Of a stretch of DNA of 64,000 nucleotides, positions 54,155-61,793 are shown in pieces. Where the stretch lies: positions 53,555-117,554 of the forward strand of contig NZ_RYFF01000014.1 of NCBI RefSeq assembly GCF_004138165.1, written 5' to 3'. The stretch is from Candidatus Chloroploca sp. Khr17 (GTDB lineage Bacteria; Chloroflexota; Chloroflexia; Chloroflexales; Chloroflexaceae). Made by a program: the position numbers and the translations under genes. The notes under the pieces were generated by a model. That model searched no databases, had not been told where the DNA came from, and worked only from the letters and a program-made list of their open reading frames with translations. The first letter of the stretch is position 1, and every line of letters begins with the position of its first letter.

Positions 54155-54325
54155 TGGCACGGCGGGGGCACGGGCGCGGGGGGCATGGGCAAGCCGTGCC
54201 CCTACACGGCGGCGGCATGGCACGGGCACGGCGTAGGGGCACGGCGTAGGGGCACGGCTTGCCCGTGCCCCTACGGGCGTGGCGGGGGCACGGGCGCGGC
54301 GGGGGCACACGGGCAAGCCGTGCCC
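54088..54325. repeat. Cluster of GGGCACGGGCAAGCCGTGCC repeats
   Basis: At least four copies: 54088-54108, 54181-54200, 54249-54272 (opposite orientation) and 54304-54325. Each is itself nearly palindromic and is often followed by CCTAC. The tract is strongly G/C rich and unlike neighbouring coding sequence. Confidence 0.8.
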
Positions 54326-54335
54326 GTCCGGTGTA

Positions 54336-54379
54336 GGGGCGGATGCCACCCACGGGCCACCGTGGGTGGCATCCGCCCC
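54336..54379. repeat. 20-bp inverted repeat
   Basis: Perfect arms (54336-54355 and 54360-54379; GGGGCGGATGCCACCCACGG) with loop GCCA. It adjoins the preceding repeat cluster. Confidence 0.8.
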
Positions 54380-54486
54380 CGTATGCTGCTTCGCCCCCTG
54401 GCATGACGGTGGAACTTCGGTGTAATATAGCTTTATTTATGCTACGAAAGAATACCTGTCCAGATCATAATGCAAGGAGGTAGGTG

Positions 54487-54570
54487 ATGGAACCAATGCT
54501 TTGTCTCAGTCCATTCGCCTTCATCATTCTCGCGGTGCTCGGGTGGAGTGTTTGGTGTATACGTTTCTAA
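54487..54570 (+). CDS. Putative 27-residue membrane microprotein
   Basis: Begins MEPMLCLSPF, then a hydrophobic stretch ending WSVWCIRF. The ATG has a perfect AAGGAGG 6 nt upstream, the best such site in the region. One membrane span could fit. It stands alone between repeats and the GH127 gene; no promoter is convincing. It could also be chance. The rest of 54571-54748 holds no recognisable gene. Confidence 0.35.
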   Translation: MEPMLCLSPFAFIILAVLGWSVWCIRF

Positions 54571-54748
54571 TACGGCGAACCAACCCCGCCCGTACCAAGA
54601 GCGCGCAGCGCGAGTCGGGTGCGTTGGACGGCCTTTCTCAGACAAACCACGCTGCTCTAAGGCATCAGCGGTGTGTGCGGCGATAAACCAGCAACTTGAT
54701 GAGCGCCAAACGTTGGACTTTTTTCGATCGTCCAGCGAATAGAGTTGT

Positions 54749-56593
54749 TCATGCAGATTCTCCTGTTTTCAGTGGAAACGCCGCCCGCCGCAACAGCGCG
54801 CACCCAAACGGAATCAGCGTCTGGGTGGCGGCGTGCAGACGCAGCGGCGCATGTGACCAGGGCGCATCGCTGATATCCGCATCGCGTTCAAGTCTCAGGC
54901 CATACGCCGATTGCGCTTCATCTAGCAGCACCGACGCGCTGGCTTGCGCGAGGTCGCGGGGGAGCAGTTCTGCATCCCGAAAGTCGGCGCGAGGATAGGT
55001 TTTGATCGGTCGTGTAACATGGTCAACCGGCAAGACAAACTGCAACGGACCGCGCAATACAGCGTATTCGCCAGTGGGATACGGCTGCACGCGGACGGGA
55101 ACGGTGAAGGCAAGCGTGAAGGTTTCCGTCGCCGCCCAGGTTTTCTCAATAACGATGAAACCATTTTCTGCACGTGCTGGCGTACCGTTGATAGTTGCAG
55201 CCCGCGCCCACCCGGGGCAGCGCAGATACAGCGCAAAATTCACCGGTTGCTCTAGCGCTAGCGTGAAGCGCACGCTATCTTCAAATGGATAGTGCGTGTC
55301 TTCGGTTATGGTCACGCGCACGCCTTTGATTTCAGTCGTGAGTACACACGCGCCATACAATAGCGCGGCGAGGTCGTGCGCATTGGCTTTCAACCACATA
55401 CGGCTGATGTAATGCGGGAGTAAGCGTGTGGCGTTGGGGTTGCAACAGCACGCCACATCTTCATGCGTGGGCGAGAATTTGAAACGCCCATGTTTGTCGC
55501 ATAACAACGAATAACTATCGGGCCGGGCATTGGTTGCGGCCAGACGCGTGTCGGGCGTGAGGTAACTGACACCACGCCCATCGGGCAACCGAGCGCCTTG
55601 GGCGGCGTTGAAAGCCAACGTCTCAATCCAATCGCCCAGCGCAGGGTTGCGTAATTTTTGTGCGGCGCTGGTCAAGCTGAAAAGCAGTTCGGTCAGTGTG
55701 CAATACTCGTAGCCGACGTCGGGCGTGGGGAGACCGTGCAAGCTTTCATCACCAATCACCGCGCCGCTAGGCGTGGCGTAGAGGCGCAATTTGCGGAGGG
55801 CGGCCTCCATCAGCGGACGGTCCGCAGACGCAGCAAAGAGTAAAGCGCGCCAATGCTCGACGGTGTGAACAGCGTGACCGCGCAGCGGCAGCTGCGGGTT
55901 GGACAAATTGACGGGCGCGAAGTCGTCGTTCGGGTAAGGTGTGGGGAAGCGGCTGAAATCGTCAAACAACCACACGCCAAAATCAGCGTAACGCGTATCG
56001 CCGGTGAGCGCATAGAGCCATTCCACCACATCCACATAGCACAGGCCATGTGTCATACCGGTCAAGTCGTTGGGTGTGGCAGGACGGCGAAAATGCGGAC
56101 GTTGCGGGCCATAGTGTTTCAGAGTCAAATCCACTGCACGGCGCACAGCGGCAAGATAGCTTTCATTGCCCGTAAATTCGTAATACGTCAACAGCGGCAA
56201 CAATGCGCGACTCTGACCCCATAGTTCGCCATTTTCGTCGTCGCCGTGCTGATAACGCGAAGCGGACGAGTAAATACCGATATACCCATCTGAATCTTGC
56301 GTATTTTTCAGGGCTTCTAACAGAGTGGTCACGCGAGTTTTGTGTTCAGGCACATCCGCGAGGAACGCCATGAGCGTGTAGCCCCAGAGCCAGTTGCCGC
56401 GCGTTTCGCTATCCCACCACGCAAATTGTTGGGATGAAGACTCAATGCGGTTCTGAAAGAGATTGGTGGCAGCACGTTCAGTGAGGGAATCAAGGCAACT
56501 GGCGAAGCCTTCAGCAAGGTCATGGTGCAGTTGGACACGGAGCCAACCAGCAGGGCGGATAACTTTGAGGGGAAGAAAACTAAAGGTGGTCAC
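54749..56593 (-). CDS. GH127 glycoside hydrolase (beta-L-arabinofuranosidase family, formerly DUF1680)
   Basis: 614 residues, no signal peptide, so cytoplasmic. An (alpha/alpha)6 barrel (FAWWDSETRGNWLWGYTLMA, DGYIGIYS, GELWGQSRALLPLLTYYE) is followed by beta domains. The zinc/catalytic residues of GH127 are present: E296-x-C298 in GYEYCTLTELL and the C382-C383-C384 run in DVACCCNPNATR. It releases beta-L-arabinofuranose or a similar sugar. No sugar importer adjoins it. Confidence 0.85.
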   Translation of the reverse strand: MTTFSFLPLKVIRPAGWLRVQLHHDLAEGFASCLDSLTERAATNLFQNRIESSSQQFAWWDSETRGNWLWGYTLMAFLADVPEHKTRVTTLLEALKNTQDSDGYIGIYSSASRYQHGDDENGELWGQSRALLPLLTYYEFTGNESYLAAVRRAVDLTLKHYGPQRPHFRRPATPNDLTGMTHGLCYVDVVEWLYALTGDTRYADFGVWLFDDFSRFPTPYPNDDFAPVNLSNPQLPLRGHAVHTVEHWRALLFAASADRPLMEAALRKLRLYATPSGAVIGDESLHGLPTPDVGYEYCTLTELLFSLTSAAQKLRNPALGDWIETLAFNAAQGARLPDGRGVSYLTPDTRLAATNARPDSYSLLCDKHGRFKFSPTHEDVACCCNPNATRLLPHYISRMWLKANAHDLAALLYGACVLTTEIKGVRVTITEDTHYPFEDSVRFTLALEQPVNFALYLRCPGWARAATINGTPARAENGFIVIEKTWAATETFTLAFTVPVRVQPYPTGEYAVLRGPLQFVLPVDHVTRPIKTYPRADFRDAELLPRDLAQASASVLLDEAQSAYGLRLERDADISDAPWSHAPLRLHAATQTLIPFGCALLRRAAFPLKTGESA

Positions 56594-56632
56594 GATGAGT
56601 TCCTACTTGCTGTTTCTTTATCGGCGCATGCC

Positions 56633-56823
56633 GCCCAACGCCTGGCGTCAGGTGTGCCGCTGGCAGGTTCCATTGATGGCACGGCTGGAGGCACGCGACG
56701 GCATCCTAAAAAACGCCAGGTTTGGAGCCGCGCCAGCGGCGTCCGCTGCGAGCCGATGTTGGGCCGGGGATTGCCGCAGCGACGGGCGCGGGTGTGTCAG
56801 CGGCAGCAGGACGAGCTTTGATG
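56633..56823 (+). repeat. Structured repeat, copy 1 (attC-like ends)
   Basis: GCCCAAC (56633-56639), 16 nt, GCCGCTGGC (56656-56664), 67 nt, GCCAGCGGC (56732-56740), 17 nt, GTTGGGC (56758-56764). Both pairs are complementary and nested. The central part holds GGCACGCGACG and AAAAACGCCAGG. Similarity to copy 2 goes on through CGGGGATTG and AGCGACGGG to TTGATG. The outer boxes fit the attC patterns RYYYAAC and GTTRRRY, but the spacers are longer than in classical attC sites. Confidence 0.75.
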
Positions 56824-56848
56824 TTTGGGTACTGGGTTTATGGCATAG

Positions 56849-57178
56849 GTGAGCGGTAAAGCAACTTTATGCGCTTATGCGCCTGGGTCAGTTCCTTGGG
56901 AAATGGTCAATGCCTTTTCGGCGATGCTGAAACGAAAACGTGCCACGCTTGCGCAGGTGCGCCAGGCATGGAATGCCTATGAGCAAATACCGCTTCGTCT
57001 GGTAGAGGTAGAGACGGAACAGGTGCTCCGTATCGCTTCTCAGTACGATATATATGCCTATGATGCCTATTTTATCGTCTGTGCGCTCCAGCAAAAGAGT
57101 GCGCTCCTCACACTCGATGGTGGATTACGCCAGGCAGCAATCCAAGCAGGCGTGAAGATCGTGGAGGTCACCGCATGA
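56849..57178 (+). pseudogene. PIN-domain (VapC-like) toxin lacking its N-terminus
   Basis: 109 residues from a GTG with an in-frame stop directly before it. The sequence resembles a PIN protein from the second catalytic motif on: SVPWEMVNAFSAMLKRKR (Glu), YDAYFIVCALQQKSALLTLD (Asp residues). The first strand with the first catalytic Asp is missing; that place is taken by repeat copy 1. It overlaps the antitoxin start by 4 nt (ATGA). It is probably inactive. Confidence 0.65.
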
Positions 57179-57396
57179 AAGAATATACCTACTCTGAGGC
57201 CCGCCAACGGCTTGCAGATCTTTTGGATCTTGCGCAACGAGACGGTGGAGTACGCATCCGTCGCCGTGATGGAAGTGTATTTCTGATCTCGCAGGTTGTG
57301 ACGACGGCCTCACCATTAGATGTACCAGCGGTTGATTTACGGATGACGCGTGATGAGATTATTGATGTCATTCGTGAAGGACGGCGATTCACATAG
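57175..57396 (+). CDS. Phd/YefM-like antitoxin
   Basis: 73 residues: MKEYTYSEARQRLADLLDLA is the DNA-binding N-terminus of the Phd/YefM fold, then VRIRRRDGSVFLISQV, and an acidic/Arg C-terminal toxin-binding segment. It is translationally coupled to the truncated PIN gene; the toxin-first order is less common for this class. Confidence 0.75.
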   Translation: MKEYTYSEARQRLADLLDLAQRDGGVRIRRRDGSVFLISQVVTTASPLDVPAVDLRMTRDEIIDVIREGRRFT

Positions 57397-57458
57397 ACGG
57401 CTTTACGGGTTGAGGATTGACGACTGCTTTTCTACTCGATATATTCGACTGTCCAACG

Positions 57459-57509
57459 GTGCGGAATGTCCGGCTGTGCGGAATGTCCGGCTGTGCGGAA
57501 TGTCTGGTA
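57459..57509 (+). repeat. Three tandem 17-bp units
   Basis: GTGCGGAATGTCCGGCT occurs at 57459 and 57476; a third copy at 57493 diverges in its last bases. A 17-bp unit shifts frame each time, so it is unlikely to encode protein. Confidence 0.85.
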
Positions 57510-57540
57510 TGTCCGGCATGGGCGATACGGACTGAGGACG

Positions 57541-57733
57541 GCCCAACGCACAGCGTCAGTTGCGCCGCTGGCAGGCGTGTGAAGCGAGGCAAGCGTCGGC
57601 ACGCGACGACGGTGTAAAAACGCCAGGTTCCGGGACGCGCCAGCGGCGTCACCTGCAGGGCGCGGTTGGGCCGGGGATTGACGAAGCGACGGGCCGACGG
57701 ACGCGTTTGCAGGGAGGACAACGGGCCTTGATG
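57541..57733 (+). repeat. Structured repeat, copy 2 (attC-like ends)
   Basis: GCCCAAC (57541-57547), 16 nt, GCCGCTGGC (57564-57572), 66 nt, GCCAGCGGC (57639-57647), 17 nt, GTTGGGC (57665-57671). The spacing equals that of copy 1 within one base, although intervening bases differ. The following CGGGGATTGACGAAGCGACG matches copy 1 with few changes. Confidence 0.75.
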
Positions 57734-57844
57734 ACCGATACCGAAGTTATCGGCGCAGAGGTACGACACAACAAATTTATAAGCAGATACTTGCATGAAG
57801 AAAGGGCTCCATACATATCTGTATATGTTTATGCCTCTCGATGT

Positions 57845-58165
57845 CTACGCACTATTCCGCTTTTTGGGCGGTATGACACCTTGCTGGAGTTCTTGAAGCA
57901 CTGCTTCAAGCGAGCGATTTTGGCTCCGGTCGCGCGGAGCACGTTCTTTCGGTGTGGGTGGCATATCCGCAAGCGCGAGAATAGGAAGATTGAGAGCATC
58001 CTGAAAGGAGCGAATATCCTCTGCGAGATCTTCGATGGAGCGCCCAATTGGCTCAACCGCATGCGCCGTACAGCCAATAATTGCGCCCTTCTCATCATAA
58101 AAGACTTCACGGACGATATAGTCGCCATCATCTTCGCGAAAGACGCGATAATTCCAGGTGATCAT
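57845..58165 (-). CDS. Conserved small protein paired with a RelE-like toxin (possible antitoxin)
   Basis: 106 residues. Starts MITWNYRVFREDDGDYIVRE and has a compact alpha/beta N-terminus (YDEKGAIIGCTAHAVEPIG; SIEDLAEDIRSFQDALNLPI) and a charged disordered tail. I recall this family in cyanobacteria and Chloroflexota, often without assigned function. Its start overlaps the stop of the RelE-like gene by 4 nt, which suggests it is the cognate antitoxin, in reversed order. That is inference. Confidence 0.6.
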   Translation of the reverse strand: MITWNYRVFREDDGDYIVREVFYDEKGAIIGCTAHAVEPIGRSIEDLAEDIRSFQDALNLPILALADMPPTPKERAPRDRSQNRSLEAVLQELQQGVIPPKKRNSA

Positions 58166-58455
58166 ACATCCTCCTCTCGGCCACGAAAGAAGAAGCGGTT
58201 ACCACGCTTCTCACCAATCCGTTGAATTTCCACAATGCGCACAACCGTATCAACAGAATACAGAATACGAAAGTGCCGAACGCGTAACTCCCACTCAGCG
58301 ATGTCGTTTGGGCGCATTGGCTTACGGTTCCGTGCTTGTGTCACCGGTTCGTAGCGTAATTGCTGATTAATTGTCTCAGCGATTTCTTGTTGCTCATGCT
58401 TACGGAACCAACGCAAGTCATCAATAGCTTGCGGTGTAAGCTCAATATCGTACAT
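58162..58455 (-). CDS. RelE/ParE-family toxin-like protein
   Basis: 97 residues: MYDIELTPQAIDDLRWFRKH at the start; AEWELRVRHFRILYSVD and VRIVEIQRIGEKRGNRFF match the beta-sheet core of RelE/ParE proteins. RelE-type toxins cleave mRNA on the ribosome; ParE-type target gyrase. Which activity applies is unclear. It is the first gene of a two-gene unit. Confidence 0.75.
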   Translation of the reverse strand: MYDIELTPQAIDDLRWFRKHEQQEIAETINQQLRYEPVTQARNRKPMRPNDIAEWELRVRHFRILYSVDTVVRIVEIQRIGEKRGNRFFFRGREEDV

Positions 58456-58489
58456 CGAGTCACGTATTTCTTATCCAAACACGCTCCTT

Positions 58490-59381
58490 TCAAGAGTGTA
58501 CCATAGATTTGATGCGCGGCAGGTTGACGATGCGAGACCACTCCAGGATATCGCTCCAGTAGCTGAGCGGGAAGCCCAGTTTGAACCATGCCGTGCTGAT
58601 CTTGCCTGTGAAGGGGTACTCGGCGCGGGCCAGGTTATGGCGCAGCAGAAACTGTGCGCCCTGCTCGATGGCTTGCTGGAGCAGTGGGGTGCGCGCGGAC
58701 GTCGGCACGTCGGCCAGCGCCTTCATCGCTTTGGTTGCGCCCCAGGCGCACGGCTGGCCCGCGTTGATCGCGCAGGCGAAGGCTGGGCCACTGGTACCGG
58801 ATTGGTCGTAGCGAGTTGATCGCGCAGGCGAAGGCTGGGCCACTGGTACCGGATTGGTCGTAGCGAATTGGCTCCCCGCCCGTGATCGCGTGCGTCTGTC
58901 ACGCCAACGCCTGCTGCGCGCGCGGGTCATCCAAGCAACCCAGTCGGATCAGGCTGGCGAGCAGATTGCCGTTCAGGCAATGGAGGACGTTCCTTGGCAC
59001 GGGGTTGTTGGTATTGCTGCATGCGAATCCGCCATTGGCGGCAATCGTGTGGTTGAGTAGATACTCACAGCCGCGCTGTACGCGTTCATCATGTGGGTCA
59101 GCGCCGAGCTCGCTGAGCAAGATGATCTGCCAGGCGGTGCCGCGATACTTGCCATAGCCGCCGCCGGGTTTCTGCCAGTAGCCGTCGGGATGTTGCGCCT
59201 CGAGAATTGCGGGCACCGGGCCGTACTGCATCACCGCCGCCTGCGCAGCAACGACCTCGGCAGCATCGGCGGGCTGATCGAGCAGATCACGTAACGCGAA
59301 CAAGTGAACGCCTGGATTGACGGAATCCGGCTCTAGCAACCAGGCGCGTGCGTCGCCATGCACGGCGTTCAGCCAGGACAT
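58490..59381 (-). pseudogene. Prenyltransferase/squalene-oxidase-repeat (toroid) protein, broken
   Basis: Two pieces of one gene. The 5' part (59381 to 58899) has LEAQHPDGYWQKPGGGYGKY and a hydrophobic toroid pattern; it ends at TGA 58899-58901. Reading on in the same frame gives THAITGGEPIRYDQSGTSG, so that TGA is a premature stop. A 52-bp tandem duplication (58763-58814 and 58815-58866) then shifts the frame; the 3' part continues GQPCAWGATKAMKALADVP. Removing one duplicate copy restores the frame. Confidence 0.75.
58763..58866 (+). repeat. 52-bp perfect tandem duplication inside a pseudogene
   Basis: Copies 58763-58814 and 58815-58866 are identical (start GTTGATCGCGCAGGCGAAGG). Length 52 is not a multiple of three, so it causes a frameshift in the host gene. 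Confidence 0.92.
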
Positions 59382-59712
59382 GAAACCTCCCCCGGAGCGC
59401 CCTCAGAAAGTGCTGCGTGCTCAGCGTGGGCCGCATTGAGCACGAGCAGCGCACACCCAGGATCGCCTATCTCCCTCGGCGTTAGGCATCGGCACGCAGC
59501 GAGGACTGCGCTGAGTGTACCTCATCGCTGTATACCCGGCGGTGAACATGCCGCTACATGGCACAAAGATCCTTCCTGCGCCGCGAACTGGAACAATGGC
59601 CTGGCGCGGCCAACGTGGCGGCGTTTTTGCGGCAGACATTTCCGGCATAAGAATCGAGAGCCTTCATTCTTGGCATGGTGATTTCTTCAGACGGTTTTCA
59701 TAACACTCGATG
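59382..59712. other. Gene-free stretch
   Basis: 331 bp. I see an inverted pair CGTGCTCA/TGAGCACG near 59425-59455 and a GCGTTAGGC near 59480, which resembles an attC end box but lacks a partner. Nothing else is supported. Confidence 0.4.
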
Positions 59713-60318
59713 TTAGAATGCAGATGCTGAAAGCTTTTGCACATAAGCCCGGATATCGACAGGCCATGAAGCGATGAGGCGAGTAAACTGTTCATGGTCT
59801 CCGGCGAACAACGCCCTCGTGGCATCCTCAAACCCCGGCAAGTCACCAGCCATGGCGGACATGAATTTGTACGCGACTTCTTGCGAACGCCGAACCTTAT
59901 CCCGGTTGCTGTTCACATGCCGCGCTTCCTCAACAAGCTTGCGAAGAGCGACCGAGGCACCGCCTGGTTGACTATGTAGCCAATCCCAATGTCGTGGGAG
60001 CAAGGTAACTTCCCGGGAAACGACGCCCAGCTTGGGGCGACCCGGCCCGCGGTGGGCGATTTCGCCCGTATGTGACGGGGGGCTGATCGACGCTCCCTTC
60101 GCTGTTGGGCGCGTCAAACGTTTGATAACATCTTCGGTTGAGCCACGAAAATCGACCTCGATCAGCTCACCGGTGAGATCGTCAAAAATAAGGACGGGTA
60201 CCAGTTCGTCTCTGCTGATGTCCTCTTTCACTTTCTTGGCGACCATCAGAAGGTCGCCTGAACCAATAGACCGATGACCGGCAAACGCAGTGCAGCTTTT
60301 TAGATCTTGTTCATCCAT
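59713..60318 (-). CDS. DUF2239 family protein
   Basis: 201 residues from the ATG at 60318, with AGGAGG 10 nt upstream; the TTG at 60327 is too close to it. Recognised from CTAFAGHRSIGSGDLLMVA, GPGRPKLGVVSREVTLLPRH and GGASVALRKLVEEAR. The motif GRPKLGVVSREVTLLPRHWD resembles a ribbon-helix-helix-like segment, so DNA binding is possible. Function is unknown. It has a near-perfect promoter. Confidence 0.8.
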   Translation of the reverse strand: MDEQDLKSCTAFAGHRSIGSGDLLMVAKKVKEDISRDELVPVLIFDDLTGELIEVDFRGSTEDVIKRLTRPTAKGASISPPSHTGEIAHRGPGRPKLGVVSREVTLLPRHWDWLHSQPGGASVALRKLVEEARHVNSNRDKVRRSQEVAYKFMSAMAGDLPGFEDATRALFAGDHEQFTRLIASWPVDIRAYVQKLSASAF

Positions 60319-60359
60319 CTCGTTCAATCCTCCTGTCCTGTTGAAGTGTGAACGAATGA

Positions 60360-60388
60360 ATTATATCCGGGTAAAATTAATTTGTCAA
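60360..60388 (-). promoter_or_regulatory. Consensus promoter with an inverted-repeat operator, for the DUF2239 gene
   Basis: On the minus strand TTGACA (60383-60388), 17 nt and TATAAT (60360-60365) match the sigma-70 consensus exactly. CCGGGTA and TACCCGG (outer span about 60367-60398) form an inverted repeat across the -35 and spacer, a typical repressor site. Confidence 0.8.
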
Positions 60389-60436
60389 TACTACCCGGCA
60401 AAAATTACTTCGCCAGCGTGCCCGTGCCGATCTAGA

Positions 60437-60520
60437 CGCAATACTTTTCAAATAGCGCGGTTGTTTTGACGCAAAGGCGCAAAGGCGCAACGTTTTTCGC
60501 GTAGGTGCGCAAACCCTGTC
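60437..60520 (+). repeat. Dispersed repeat of the GACGCAAAGGCGC family
   Basis: CAATACTTTTCAAATAGCGC, then GTTTTGACGCAAAGGCGC and TAGGTGCGCAAACCCTG. It matches the order in copies at 48970 and 53461. The remaining bases of 60389-60624 show no gene. Confidence 0.7.
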
Positions 60521-60624
60521 CAGTTCTCCGTGAAGGTTGGCCGGCGTAATCCCAGCAAGCAAAGCTTCCAAGGAGTAGCTTGGGACAGGGAGCGGCGCAA
60601 TGCAGAGGCTCTCTGGTCACGAAC

Positions 60625-61793
60625 TCATTGCTGGATGATCAGTGGCACGTAGACGTTATAAACCCGGTTGGATAGTTTCAGCACAAAACCATCGCCCTCA
60701 AGATTGCCACTGTGAGGGTGGAGCGGGTTGGTATCCCCGTCGCCCTGCCAGGTGGCTGCCGAGGAGCCTGTTGTCAACACCCCGTGGGTGCTGTCCAGGG
60801 CAATACTGAGGCTTTCATTATCGTGGCCGCTTGCGCCATAGAAGGTGTGCCGTTGATAGCCTCCGCTGCTGTTGAGCTTGAGCACCGTGATGTTGGTATT
60901 GCCGTCGCCACTATAGGGATGTGACGGGCTCGCGTCCGCGTCCCCCTGCCAGGATGCTGTGGACCATCCTGTGATGTAGGGGTTACTGCTGCTATCCAGC
61001 GCAATCGCGGTGCCAATATCGTTGCCATCAGAACCGTAGAACGTATGCCATTGGTGCGCCCCATTGGCGTTGAGCTTGAGCACGGCGATATCCCTTACGT
61101 TCCCGTGCGCATGCAGCGGGGTGCCCCACGTGAGAAACGAGTACCCGGTGACGTAGGGATTGTTGTCTCCGTCCACCGCAATGCCGTACCCAAAGTCATC
61201 GGTCTCGCTGGCCCCATAGAAGGTGTGCCACTGATAGCTTCCACTGGCGTTCAACTTGAGAACCACGATGTCTGTGCTAAACCCGGCCCCGCCACTGAAA
61301 GGCTGCAAAGGGGCCGTATTCCCGTCGCCGAGCCAGGTGTCTGGGGCTGAACCGGTGAGGTACACCGTACTGCCATCGGGGGCGACGGCGATGCCATAGC
61401 CCACCTCATCGGCTGCGCTCGTCCCGGCACCATAGTAGGTGTGCCACTTGTAGGGCTGGCTCCGTAGTACGTGTGCCACTGGTATTGCCCGAGGCTGTTC
61501 AGTTTCATGACCATGAGGTCATAATCGCCGCTGTAGGGGTGGAGGGGAGTGCCCCAGGACTTGTTGGTATAGCTGGCAACGTACACATTGCCGGCGCCGT
61601 CCACGCCAATGCTGCGGGTTTCACCAATACTATCCGTGACACCATAGAACGTGTGCCATTGGTAGGCAAGAGGACTCGCCATGCGAGGCTCAACCTCAGC
61701 ACTGATGGCGGAAGTGCTCTCCATCGCGCCCAACAGGATCATCAACCAAACGACGACAAACATAGACCGTACGAACTTGATCATCGTGCTCAT
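60625..61793 (-). pseudogene. Secreted SBBP-repeat beta-propeller protein, frameshifted
   Basis: From the ATG at 61793 a signal peptide (FVRSMFVVVWLMILLGAMES) leads into repeats with QWHTFYG, DGAGNVYVASYT, LMVMKLNSLG and similar phrases, about six in all. The frame changes near 61445-61478, where a 32-nt imperfect tandem duplication (two TGGCACAC-TACTA segments) shifts reading; the rest ends at 60625 with VYNVYVPLIIQQ, a C-terminal pattern I associate with surface proteins in this phylum. The start overlaps the Uma2 stop (ATGA). Confidence 0.75.

Larger units (their letters stand above)
57397..57844. other. Gene-free region with tandem and structured repeats
   Basis: 448 bp. It holds three tandem 17-bp units (57459-57509, GTGCGGAATGTCCGGCT) and structured repeat copy 2 (57541-57733). 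The open frame covering 57560-58225 is explained by the repeat and the genes opposite. Confidence 0.7.

Noticed and set aside
57459..57509. Possible CRISPR array in the 17-bp tandem units
   Set aside because: Units are contiguous with no spacers, and no cas operon is present. The Cas4-like pair is 50 kb away in an envelope operon.
56633..57671. A confirmed integron cassette
   Set aside because: Only the outer boxes fit attC; inner spacers are too long and no integrase is in the window, so it is reported only as attC-like.
57560..58225. 221-codon frame over structured repeat copy 2 and the RelE partner
   Set aside because: Its first part is the repeat and the rest is antisense to the 106-residue gene.
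58899..58901. In-frame TGA as selenocysteine codon
   Set aside because: No selenocysteine insertion hairpin is evident, the family is not a selenoprotein, and a frameshift lies just downstream.
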